Assembly: GCA_021819025.1 (NCBI GenBank)
Contig: JAKASN010000033.1
Location: 1 to 9,703 of the forward strand
Origin: Actinomycetes bacterium
GTDB taxonomy: Bacteria > Actinomycetota > Acidimicrobiia > Acidimicrobiales > Acidimicrobiaceae
Length of the DNA stretch: 9,703 bases
Direction: 5' to 3'
Shown: piece by piece, positions 1 to 6,169 of the stretch
Position numbering within the stretch: the stretch's first letter is position 1
Layout: the number at the start of each line of letters is the position of its first letter
Notes under the pieces: generated by a model
Told to the model about the DNA's origin: nothing
Seen by the model: only the letters and a program-made list of their open reading frames with translations
Database searches by the model: none
Made by a program: the position numbers and the translations under genes

Positions 1-1
1 C

Positions 2-376
2 CTGGTACGCAATTCCGACGGCACTCTCACCTTCGTCGATCGCAAGAAGTACTTGATCAAGACCGGCGGGGAGAACGTCTACCCCGCCGAAGTGGAACAC
101 GTCATCGCCGAGATGCCCGGAATACAAGAGGTCTGCGTCTTTGGGGTTCCCGATGCGCACTGGGGCGAGGCGGTGGCTGCAGTGGTAGTACTGCAACCGG
201 GGGCGAGCTTGGAAAAAGAAGAGATCGCGAGCTGGTGCAAAGGGCGCCTCGGGGGATACAAGCGCCCCCGCGAGATCACCTTTATGGCTGCGGAGGAACT
301 CCCACGCTCCACCACCGGCAAGCTCCAGCGCCACCTCCTCGCCGCTATCGCCAAGCTCGATGGCGAGTCGTCTTGA
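2..376 (+). CDS. AMP-forming acyl-CoA synthetase, C-terminal part (5' end outside window)
   Basis: The frame is open from the left edge and ends with TGA; only the last ~124 residues are present. The product would activate a carboxylic acid with ATP and then form the CoA thioester. Visible are the hinge region (DRKKYLIKTGGENVYPAEVE, the A8 core of the ANL superfamily) and the C-terminal lid with the A10 motif LPRSTTGKLQRHLL. The Lys of that motif is the catalytic lysine of the adenylation half-reaction. No internal start is meant: the codons before the TTG at 53 already encode conserved sequence. It is followed after 104 bp by an acyl-CoA dehydrogenase and then a second ligase of the same superfamily, so a shared operon is likely. 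The substrate cannot be read from this fragment. Family assignment is firm because the motifs are explicit. Confidence 0.95.
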   Translation: MVRNSDGTLTFVDRKKYLIKTGGENVYPAEVEHVIAEMPGIQEVCVFGVPDAHWGEAVAAVVVLQPGASLEKEEIASWCKGRLGGYKRPREITFMAAEELPRSTTGKLQRHLLAAIAKLDGESS

Positions 377-406
377 GGCCCAATCACCAAATCACCCTGG
401 GTCTAG

Positions 407-424
407 CGGGCACTGATCAGCCCG
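407..424. promoter_or_regulatory. Inverted repeat upstream of acyl-CoA dehydrogenase (possible operator)
   Basis: CGGGC (407-411) and GCCCG (420-424) form a perfect 5-bp dyad around an 8-nt spacer that contains TGATCA. It is in the only sizeable gap of the left operon, 57 bp before the dehydrogenase start. It could be a binding site for the TetR protein encoded at the end of the operon, or a weak intra-operon hairpin. There is no T tract, so a terminator is unlikely. This is inference from position and symmetry only. Confidence 0.25.
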
Positions 425-480
425 ATACCAGGCGTGAAAGTCACCGCAGCAATTGAAGACCAGACAAGAGGAGACCAAAG

Positions 481-1629
481 ATGGACTTTGCCCCTAACGA
501 GGAGCACTCCGCACTAAAAGAGGCGGTAGCGGCGATCTGTGACGGGTTTGGCGCACCGTACTACCAAAGCCGTGCCGAATCACGCACCCCAACCAGCGAG
601 CTTTGGCAATCCCTCGCCGACCACGGCTATATCGGCATCAACCTCCCCGAACAATACGGCGGAGGTGGCGCGGGCCTCACGGAACTGGCGATGGTTTGTG
701 AAGAGAGCGCGGCGCGAGGCACACCGCTACTGCTGCTTCTGGTGTCTAGCGCCATCTCTGGCGAGGTGATCGCTACTTACGGCACCGCCTCCCAGCGCGA
801 GCGCTGGCTCCCTAAGCTCGCCTCCGGGGAGGCAAAGATCGTCTTTGCGATTACCGAGCCATCGGCGGGCTCCAATACCCATCGCCTGGCAACCTTCGCG
901 AGGCGTGAGGGTGACAGCTGGAGCATCAGTGGGGAGAAGTACTACATTTCCGGTGTCGACGAAGCCGAAGCGATACTGGTAGTGGCGCGAACCTCGCACC
1001 CCAACGAGAAGGCACGCCTCTCGCTCTTTCTCGTAGACAGTGACGCGCCGGGCCTTACCCGCATCCCGCTGCCGGTCTCGGTGGCTCTTCCAGAACGCCA
1101 GTTCACCCTGCGATTTGACGACGTGAAGGTCTCGGCCGACCGGCTGGTAGGAACTGAGGGCGATGGCTTCAGACAAGTCTTTCAGGGCCTCAATCCCGAG
1201 CGGATTACCGGCGCCGCTATCTGTGTGGGGATCGGACGCTACGCGCTGGATCGGGCCACCGAATATGCCAACGCTCGGGTAGTGTGGGACGCTCCGATCG
1301 GAACCCATCAGGGAGTCGCCCACGCCCTCGCCAAAGCCAAGATCGAGGTGGAACTTGCCGCGCTCATGACAGCCAAGGCGGCCTGGCTCCACGACAGAGA
1401 TCTTCCCGCAGGCGAGGCCTCCAATATGGCCAAGTACGCCGCAGCGGAGGCGGCTCTAGCTGCGATAGATGCCGCAATACAGACTCATGGAGGCAACGGC
1501 TTGGCCACCGAGTACGGATTGGTCCCCTACTGGGGCATGGCGCGGCTGCTTCGCATCGCTCCGGTAAACCGAGAAATGATCCTTAACTACGTCGCCCAGC
1601 ACTCCCTAGGGCTCCCTCGCTCCTACTAG
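481..1629 (+). CDS. Acyl-CoA dehydrogenase, FAD-dependent (382 aa)
   Basis: Full-length acyl-CoA dehydrogenase. The family oxidises an acyl-CoA to the trans-2-enoyl-CoA and passes electrons through FAD to electron-transfer flavoprotein in the cytoplasm. The length is typical. The N-terminal helical domain covers about residues 1-118. The FAD/substrate beta-domain follows, with FAITEPSAGSNT at 122-133 and ISGEKYYISG at 149-158. The C-terminal helical domain carries THGGNG at 335-340 and ends LGLPRSY. The start is ATG with AAGAGGAG at 466-473. The Glu that MCAD uses near the C-terminus (IYEG) is absent; this protein has IAPVNRE at 359-365, with Pro361 at that position. Glu240, in NPERI, aligns with the alternative base of long-chain and isovaleryl-CoA dehydrogenases. 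The next gene starts 13 bp downstream, so the two are co-transcribed. The chain-length or branched/sterol substrate is not determinable here. Confidence 0.95.
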   Translation: MDFAPNEEHSALKEAVAAICDGFGAPYYQSRAESRTPTSELWQSLADHGYIGINLPEQYGGGGAGLTELAMVCEESAARGTPLLLLLVSSAISGEVIATYGTASQRERWLPKLASGEAKIVFAITEPSAGSNTHRLATFARREGDSWSISGEKYYISGVDEAEAILVVARTSHPNEKARLSLFLVDSDAPGLTRIPLPVSVALPERQFTLRFDDVKVSADRLVGTEGDGFRQVFQGLNPERITGAAICVGIGRYALDRATEYANARVVWDAPIGTHQGVAHALAKAKIEVELAALMTAKAAWLHDRDLPAGEASNMAKYAAAEAALAAIDAAIQTHGGNGLATEYGLVPYWGMARLLRIAPVNREMILNYVAQHSLGLPRSY

Positions 1630-1642
1630 ACAAGGACTCGAC

Positions 1643-3247
1643 ATGGCTACTTCTGAACTTCACGACAACTTGATTCATCGCATCAACGTCGGTGACAGCT
1701 TGACTCGTAGCGCCTATCGCTACCCCGATGCGCCAGCAGTCATCGATCGCGAGGTGCACCTCAGCTACCGCGACTTCAACGCCTGGGTGAATCGCATGGC
1801 CAACGCTCTGGCGGCAAAGGGCTACCGCAGCGGGGATGTGCTGGCACTGGCATCTGCCAACAGCGTGGAGTTCCTCGTCACCTACTACGCCTGTGCCAAG
1901 GTGGGCATGGTCTGTGTCCCCATCAACCTCGGCTGGCGCCCCGACGAAGTCGCCTATGTGCTCGGGCACTCCAAAGCGCGGGGAATCGTCCTTGAGACCC
2001 AGCTTATCGATGCCATTGCCCCCGCGATCGCACAAACTTCGGGCATCACAGAGGTCATCGTCGCCAAAGGTACCAAAGTGGTCCACACCGGTCCGATCGC
2101 AGGATTGGAAGCGGTGGACTTTGAAACATTCTCTGGCGAGGCCAGCGATAGTGAGCCTGAAGAGATCGTAGGCGACCGTGACGCGCTCACCTATCTTTAC
2201 ACCAGCGGAACCACTTCGTTTCCCAAAGGGGTGATCGGCAATCACGCTGCCATCTACCTCGAGTCGATGACCATGGCTCTTGAGGGTCGCTTTGCCCCCG
2301 ATGATCGCTTTGTGGCGATGATGCCGATGTTTCATACCGCGCAGCTCAATTGCCATTGCACCCCCGCGGTGATGGTGGGGGCGACTATCTACGTGGAGCG
2401 AGGATTTTCGGCCCCGAGGCTTCTCGAGCTCATCGAAGCCGAAGGTATCACCCAGATCTTTGGCCTTCCCATGATGTACCGTGAGATGCTCGAGCATCCC
2501 GATATCGCTACCCGGGACCTCTCCAGTTTGCGCCGAGCACTCTATGCCATGGCCCCGATGCCCGAAGCACAGTTGAAAAAGTGCATTGAAGTCTTTGACT
2601 GTGACTTCTATCTCCTCTTTGGACAGACCGAGATGAGCCCGACAACCACGATCTTTCGCCCCGAGCACCAGCTCACCCACAACGGCGCGGTCGGCACTCC
2701 GGTAGTCAATGTCCAAGTGGGGATCATGGACGACACCGGCAAGCTCCTCCCCCGGGGCTCCCAAGGCGAGATCGTCTATCGCGGGCCTCACACCATGACC
2801 GGATATCTCCGCAATCTCGAGGCCACCGAAGCCGCCTTTGCTAACGGCTGGTTCCACTCCGGGGACGTGGGGCGCTTTGATGACGATGGGATTTTGTGGT
2901 TTGCCGACCGCAATAAGGACGTGATAAAAACCGGAGGCGAAAACGTCGCCTCCATCGAGGTTGAAAAAGCCATCTATGCCGCCGATGCAAACGTCGCCGA
3001 AGCGGTGGTGGTGGGCCTCTCGCATCGGCGCTGGAGCGAAGCGATCACCGCGGTGGTAGTACCGCGCCCGGGGACCACCATCGACACAGACGCGCTCATC
3101 GCCAAAGTTAAGACCCTCATCGATCCCTTCAAAGCTCCCAAGGCGGTCATCGTGGTGGAATCGCTCCCCAAGACCTCCACCGGCAAGATCCAAAAGAACC
3201 TCGTTCGCGAAGAGTTCGACCACTTCTATGAGACGCCTCAAGCGTGA
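1643..3247 (+). CDS. AMP-forming acyl-CoA synthetase / fatty-acid-CoA ligase (534 aa)
   Basis: Complete ANL-superfamily ligase of FadD type. It adenylates a carboxylate with ATP, then transfers the acyl group to CoA. Motifs appear in order: the ATP-binding loop YTSGTTSFPKG (186-196), FGQTE (326-330, A5, with the adenylate-coordinating Glu), HSGD (405-408, A7, ribose-binding Asp), the hinge WFADRNKDVIKTGGENV (419-435), and the A10 motif LPKTSTGKIQ with catalytic Lys515. The length is usual for the family. The start is ATG with AAGGA at 1632-1636. It lies 13 bp after the dehydrogenase and its TGA overlaps a possible GTG start of the regulator gene. It resembles the truncated ligase at the left edge only in family motifs, so the two probably act on different acids or different steps of one pathway. 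No signal peptide or membrane segment is seen. Confidence 0.96.
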   Translation: MATSELHDNLIHRINVGDSLTRSAYRYPDAPAVIDREVHLSYRDFNAWVNRMANALAAKGYRSGDVLALASANSVEFLVTYYACAKVGMVCVPINLGWRPDEVAYVLGHSKARGIVLETQLIDAIAPAIAQTSGITEVIVAKGTKVVHTGPIAGLEAVDFETFSGEASDSEPEEIVGDRDALTYLYTSGTTSFPKGVIGNHAAIYLESMTMALEGRFAPDDRFVAMMPMFHTAQLNCHCTPAVMVGATIYVERGFSAPRLLELIEAEGITQIFGLPMMYREMLEHPDIATRDLSSLRRALYAMAPMPEAQLKKCIEVFDCDFYLLFGQTEMSPTTTIFRPEHQLTHNGAVGTPVVNVQVGIMDDTGKLLPRGSQGEIVYRGPHTMTGYLRNLEATEAAFANGWFHSGDVGRFDDDGILWFADRNKDVIKTGGENVASIEVEKAIYAADANVAEAVVVGLSHRRWSEAITAVVVPRPGTTIDTDALIAKVKTLIDPFKAPKAVIVVESLPKTSTGKIQKNLVREEFDHFYETPQA

Positions 3248-3254
3248 ATTCCCA

Positions 3255-3262
3255 GGGGAGAG
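3255..3262 (+). promoter_or_regulatory. Ribosome binding site deciding the TetR start
   Basis: GGGGAGAG is placed 5 bases before ATG 3268. The alternative GTG at 3244, which overlaps the stop of the ligase as GTGA, has only a weak GA-containing stretch before it. The well-placed site favours the ATG. Confidence 0.6.
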
Positions 3263-3267
3263 ACACC

Positions 3268-3858
3268 ATGACCATCCACGGGGAGGCCCCGATACGCACC
3301 AGGGATCCCGCGCGCAAGGAAAAGATCCTCGAAGCCGCTGCGGAGCTCGTCTCGCGCAGCGGCTTTCACGCAGTATCGATGGCCGAGATTGGCCTGGAGG
3401 CCGGGATTACCGGGAGCGGCATCTATCGCCACTTCGAGAGCAAGTCGGCGATCCTTGTCGCGCTCTTCGAACGGGTAATCGACGACCTTCTCCACGAGGA
3501 ACGGCGAACCCTTGAGGAAGTGAGCGACCTCAAGGTGGCCCTCGGAGCCCTAATAGCGGGACAGGTGGAATTTGTGGTCAAGGACCGCGCCATTGCCCAG
3601 GTCTACCACAACGAAATTCGCAACCTCCCTGACGACGACCAAGTTAGGCTGCGTCGCAAGCAGCGACTCTATGTCGAGGAATGGGTTCACCTCCTCCGCG
3701 AAGTGCGAAGCGATCTCGACGATGCCACGGCGCGCACGCTCGCGCACGCCGCGATAGCCGCGATCCAATCGACACTATTTCACAACGTCGGCCTGCCTGA
3801 AGATCGCTTGAAAGAAGTCCTCACCGCCTCGGCGATGGCGGTCCTCGATCTCGAGTAG
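3268..3858 (+). CDS. TetR/AcrR-family transcriptional regulator (196 aa)
   Basis: DNA-binding repressor of typical TetR size. Residues ~15-68 are the TetR_N helix-turn-helix: RKEKILEAAAELVSRSGF, then VSMAEIGLEAGITGSGIYRHF with the characteristic G-Y-HF recognition-helix end, then SKSAILVALFE. The remaining ~130 residues are an all-helical ligand/dimer domain with no sequence that identifies the ligand. It is the last gene of the acyl-CoA operon, in the same direction, so it likely controls this operon in response to an acyl-CoA or free acid, as many TetR regulators of lipid catabolism do (inference). A GTG at 3244 would add eight residues and overlap the upstream stop by 4 bp, but the N-terminus has no family similarity there and the RBS fits ATG 3268. 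Confidence 0.93.
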   Translation: MTIHGEAPIRTRDPARKEKILEAAAELVSRSGFHAVSMAEIGLEAGITGSGIYRHFESKSAILVALFERVIDDLLHEERRTLEEVSDLKVALGALIAGQVEFVVKDRAIAQVYHNEIRNLPDDDQVRLRRKQRLYVEEWVHLLREVRSDLDDATARTLAHAAIAAIQSTLFHNVGLPEDRLKEVLTASAMAVLDLE

Positions 3859-3869
3859 CGGCCCGCATT

Positions 3870-3899
3870 AAAAACAATCTTCCCTCTACGTCCGAGGGG
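3870..3899 (-). terminator. Terminator-like hairpin with T tract on the minus strand
   Basis: Read on the minus strand, CCCTC...GAGGG (3894-3898 with 3882-3886, 7-nt loop) is followed by GAAGATTG and then TTTTT (3870-3874). The 5-bp stem is short. It sits exactly at the stop codon of the possible minus-strand gene remnant at 3886-4080, which supports that remnant having once been expressed. For the + strand operon it has no downstream T tract. Confidence 0.35.
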
Positions 3900-4080
3900 A
3901 TGCGGCGATTTCGACGATCTGGGTCGACAACTCACGACAGACCAAGCGCCCCACTGACACGAAAAGCACCTCTTCGAGGCCACGGCGCGCCCACCGCTCC
4001 CAGGCCAGCTGCGAGTCGTCGTCGACAAGCGCCTCGCCAAAGGCGGAGACGGTGTTGTTCGAGGAGTGCCCGTGCAGCAC
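3886..4080 (-). pseudogene. Possible 3' remnant of a minus-strand gene, unknown product
   Basis: An open frame of about 64 residues from GTG 4080, or 74 from the preceding in-frame stop at 4108-4110, ends at TAG 3886-3888. The peptide has balanced, globular-looking composition (LVDDDSQLAWERWARRGLEE, then VLFVSVGRLVCRELSTQIVE), unlike the arginine/proline/serine-rich shadow frames around it. No RBS is seen and I do not recognise the family. The frame closes upstream at a strong hairpin (4081-4107), as if the 5' part had been lost at a breakpoint. It may be the C-terminal end of a disrupted gene, or chance. Confidence 0.3.
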
Positions 4081-4107
4081 AACTGCCGTATGAACTCGGT
4101 GGCAGTT
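4081..4107. repeat. Inverted repeat / stem-loop
   Basis: AACTGCC (4081-4087) pairs perfectly with GGCAGTT (4101-4107), and the stem can be extended inward by G:T wobbles; the loop is 11-13 nt. There is no T tract. It lies at the upstream edge of the minus-strand remnant and just before GAACTTTCCCACC (4113-4125), which has a near-copy at 5594-5607. Confidence 0.5.
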
Positions 4108-4125
4108 CTAAAGAACTTTCCCACC

Positions 4126-4341
4126 TGCTCGCTAATTCAGCCTCCGATGCGCCAAAAGGAACCGTACCGCAGTAGGAAAGAATAAGGAAGGGGGGATGTT
4201 GACTGTCTCGGCGGACAAGTTGATCACGGCCGGTACCGGCAAGGATAAGTATCCCAGCCGACTTGAATCGATGGCTGCAATACACTAGATCGACTAGTAA
4301 ATAGTTTCGCAATACTCAGTACGCGATGATAGAACTTGGTG
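4126..4341. other. Gene-free leader of the DUF2293 gene with two palindromes
   Basis: No convincing ORF is seen on either strand. It contains a perfect 12-bp palindrome GCCGGTACCGGC (4229-4240) and the dyad ACTAG-ATCGA-CTAGT (4284-4298), both upstream of the start at 4342. The stretch from about 4270 to 4335 is AT-richer than the flanking genes, as a promoter region would be. TTGACT at 4199-4204 resembles a -35 box, but I find no well-spaced -10. A promoter with an operator is plausible but unproven. Confidence 0.3.
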
Positions 4342-5430
4342 ATGACGGTGTCGCCGGCGACGATGAGGCAGGGCAGCGGGACCAACCTCGAGCAGCGTGT
4401 CGTTCGAGCGGCTGAGGTCGCCCTAGCGAAACGGCAATTCGTCAGCGCGATCGACGTACTGCTGGGCCTCGGCTGGCTCGCACCCTCGCGTGTGGAGGAG
4501 TGGCGCCAAGGACGCGTCGACTACCTTGAGCGGGTGACCCAGGCCAACCTCGCCAAGCTGTCGGCCGCCATGAAGCTCTTCCGCACTTGGGCAAAGGGTC
4601 ACGGACTGGTACCGAGCGAGACCGTCTACGTCGCGCGTACCCGCGATCGCCGGACCTTGCGGTTCTCCAAGAGCGGCAACCCTGAAATCGAACGCGCCTA
4701 CAGGACGCACTGGGTCTCGCCCGCGCTGTCCGAGGCGAAGCGCAACAAGCAGGCGGCGCGCCAGAACCGGCCCGCCGACCTGGTGGTGGTCATGCCGCTC
4801 AAGGAGTGGACGTGTACGGAGTGCGCCGGCGCGGGGGACTTGCTGATCATGGAGGGCGCGGGCCCGCTGTGCCTTTCGTGTGCAGATATGGGCCATCTCG
4901 TGTATCTGCCCTCTGGGGACGCCGCGCTCACCCGGCGCGCCAGGAGGGCGAGTGGGCTCTCCGCGGTGGTGGTCCGCTTCAGCCGCTCAAGGATGCGCTA
5001 CGAGCGTCAAGGGATCCTTGCCGAGGAGGCCGCGCTCGCTCAGGCCGAGGGGGAGTGCCTGGCCGATGAGGAGGCCCGGGCCCGTCGCCGTGCGCGGGAG
5101 GAGGCCCGCCGTGCAGACCAGGATCTGGCCTTCCATGCGGAAATGGCGGCCGAGATCCTTCGACTATTCCCCGGCTGCCCCGCTATTCGTGCCGAGGCGC
5201 TCGCCCGCCACGCCGGCACCCGCGGAACTGGCCGTGTCGGGCGCGGCGCGGCAGGTCGTGCACTCGACCCGCAAGCGGTGGCCCTCGCCGTGACCGCGTC
5301 CGTACGCCACGAGGACACCCACTACGATGAACTGCTCATGTCGGGCGTTCCTCGGACAGCGGCGCGCGAGCAGGTGCTCACTGAGGTTCAACGCATCCTT
5401 GAGCGCTGGCGGCTACCCGGGCCCTACTGA
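4342..5430 (+). CDS. DUF2293 domain-containing zinc-ribbon protein (362 aa)
   Basis: Cytoplasmic protein of unknown function. From the ATG, residues ~10-120 form an N-terminal region with LLGLGWLAPSRVEEWRQGR, typical of actinobacterial DUF2293 proteins. Two Cys pairs follow, CTEC (158-161) and CLSC (177-180), making a treble-clef or zinc-ribbon site. A charged Ala/Glu/Arg-rich helix (~220-265) is probably coiled coil. The C-terminal DUF2293 module (~265-356) has the signature SVRHEDTHYDELLMSG, then R-x-x-AR, then a helix ending LERW. The start is uncertain: TTG 4336, GTG 4339, ATG 4342 and ATG 4363 are all in frame and none has a clear RBS. The gene is visibly more GC-rich than the left operon and stands alone between two gene-poor stretches, which suggests an accessory insertion. 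DUF2293 has no established activity known to me; the zinc site suggests nucleic acid or protein binding (inference). Confidence 0.88.
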   Translation: MTVSPATMRQGSGTNLEQRVVRAAEVALAKRQFVSAIDVLLGLGWLAPSRVEEWRQGRVDYLERVTQANLAKLSAAMKLFRTWAKGHGLVPSETVYVARTRDRRTLRFSKSGNPEIERAYRTHWVSPALSEAKRNKQAARQNRPADLVVVMPLKEWTCTECAGAGDLLIMEGAGPLCLSCADMGHLVYLPSGDAALTRRARRASGLSAVVVRFSRSRMRYERQGILAEEAALAQAEGECLADEEARARRRAREEARRADQDLAFHAEMAAEILRLFPGCPAIRAEALARHAGTRGTGRVGRGAAGRALDPQAVALAVTASVRHEDTHYDELLMSGVPRTAAREQVLTEVQRILERWRLPGPY

Positions 5431-5439
5431 GCGATCCCG

Positions 5440-5468
5440 CCTCGGTGCAGTCGCCCCAGGTCCCGAGG
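5440..5468 (+). terminator. Weak terminator candidate after the DUF2293 gene
   Basis: CCTCGG (5440-5445) and CCGAGG (5463-5468) form a 6-bp stem with a 17-nt loop, starting 10 bases after the stop codon and followed by AGTTTG. The loop is long and the T run is only three bases, so this is a weak call. Confidence 0.3.
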
Positions 5469-5535
5469 AGTTTGTCAAAGTCATAATGCATTGAGCATTC
5501 CGAGACCTTCAGCACACGAATCTCCGCAGGGTGTG

Positions 5536-5607
5536 ACTCTTGACGCGAGCCAGAGTGAAAACTCTTGACTTAACTCGCCCACCGCGCTTGACTGAACTGT
5601 CCCCACC
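5536..5607. repeat. Degenerate direct repeats, three TTGAC-containing units
   Basis: TTGAC recurs at 5540, 5565 and 5588 (spacing 25 and 23 bp). The first two copies share ACTCTTGAC exactly (5536-5544, 5561-5569). The second and third units share CTTGACT-n-AACT followed by a C-rich CCACC end. Units of this size at regular spacing resemble multiple protein-binding sites, such as the subterminal repeats of IS21-family elements (inference only). Confidence 0.5.
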
Positions 5608-5649
5608 CCGAGCACGCCTTTTCCTATTCTGGGTTATATGCAAATGAAC

Positions 5650-5741
5650 TCAAAATGAGTATTCCGAAACTCTTTACCACCGAATCCAGCAATTCTTTAC
5701 CAGTCAACCCAGCAATGCGTGACCAGTATTTCCTGTAACAC
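5650..5741. repeat. 23-bp tandem degenerate repeats with TTTACCA and CCAGCAAT
   Basis: Two clear units start at 5673 and 5696 (TTTACCA, then CCAGCAAT at 5686 and 5709). A third at 5719 keeps TGACCAGT and the TTCC centre, and a weak copy precedes at 5650. The period is exactly 23 bp for both motif words. The two best units share most positions, including the ends. Likely a set of protein-binding sites or the end of a mobile element. Confidence 0.6.
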
Positions 5742-5800
5742 TCGATGGGATCCGGTGTTTCCCCTCGGCGCTCCTAAGGCACCCATGCGCCGGATAAGTA

Positions 5801-5818
5801 CCCAGGAATTGTCTTGGG
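5801..5818. repeat. Short stem-loop
   Basis: CCCAGGA (5801-5807) pairs with TTCTTGGG-side bases 5812-5818 to give a 7-bp stem (one G:T) with a four-base loop ATTG. It directly abuts the palindrome GGGATCCC (5816-5823). No T tract is present on either side. Confidence 0.35.
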
Positions 5819-5916
5819 ATCCCGTCCGAGGTGTCGGGCGATGGGGCAATAATTGACCATCCCCTCTCGTTCAATGCACGTGCGTCCACGTCTTCTCCTT
5901 GTACATCAGGGAGGCA

Positions 5917-5963
5917 GACTCCTTTCTTGTTGTGAATACGAAATCACAATCATCGAAGGAGTC
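5917..5963. repeat. Two-tier imperfect hairpin
   Basis: The outer stem GACTCCTT (5917-5924) / AAGGAGTC (5956-5963) is 8 bp and perfect. A small internal loop follows, then the inner stem TTGTG (5930-5934) / CACAA (5945-5949), extendable by one G:T, closing a 10-nt loop. The two nested stems make chance symmetry less likely than for a single stem. Integron attC-type core sites are not visible. Confidence 0.5.
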
Positions 5964-5976
5964 CGCTCTTCATGTG

Positions 5977-5999
5977 GTGGATTTCGCTATTCAATCCAC
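5977..5999. repeat. 7-bp stem-loop
   Basis: GTGGATT (5977-5983) and AATCCAC (5993-5999) are perfectly complementary with a 9-nt loop. It follows the two-tier hairpin after 13 bases. Confidence 0.45.
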
Positions 6000-6068
6000 G
6001 CCAACGAGAAAATCGCACCTAGGGAATTTCAAAAATCGGTAGCACGTACTGGCCAGCCCACTTACGTA

Positions 6069-6169
6069 CCGGTCGCTCGTTGCCGAGACCGGCTCTGGCC
6101 GTAGGGAGAGGCCCATGCGGCCGATCGGCTGGCGGGTGCACTGCGAGAGTCTGGCCGGACCGACTCTCG
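6069..6169. repeat. Cluster of three dyads
   Basis: Within 101 bp there are CCGGTC (6069-6074) / GACCGG (6087-6092) with a 12-nt loop; the 10-bp palindrome GCCGATCGGC (6120-6129); and CGAGAGTC (6144-6151) / GACTCTCG (6162-6169), an 8-bp perfect stem with a 10-nt loop that can form an inner GG:CC. None is followed by a T tract, so these are not ordinary terminators. GC-rich DNA gives some dyads by chance. Confidence 0.45.

Noticed and set aside
727..1392. 221-aa minus-strand frame inside the dehydrogenase
   Set aside because: Antisense shadow of a clear acyl-CoA dehydrogenase, with no motif or RBS.
1583..3241. 552-aa open frame on the minus strand
   Set aside because: It lies antisense to a ligase with every family motif, is rich in His/Gly/Asp runs, and has no domain. 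It is a by-product of GC-rich codons in the + strand gene.
3932..4312. 126-aa minus-strand frame before the DUF2293 gene
   Set aside because: Composition changes along its length to Arg/Gly/Leu-rich text, it overlaps the more protein-like 3886-4080 frame, and no family is recognisable.
5917..5999. Possible CRISPR or integron attC site
   Set aside because: No repeat-spacer periodicity and no attC core triplets at the stem ends; only simple stem-loops.
5853..6104. 83-aa plus-strand frame in the gene-free kilobase
   Set aside because: No RBS, no recognisable domain, and it runs through several stem-loops. Not enough to call a gene.
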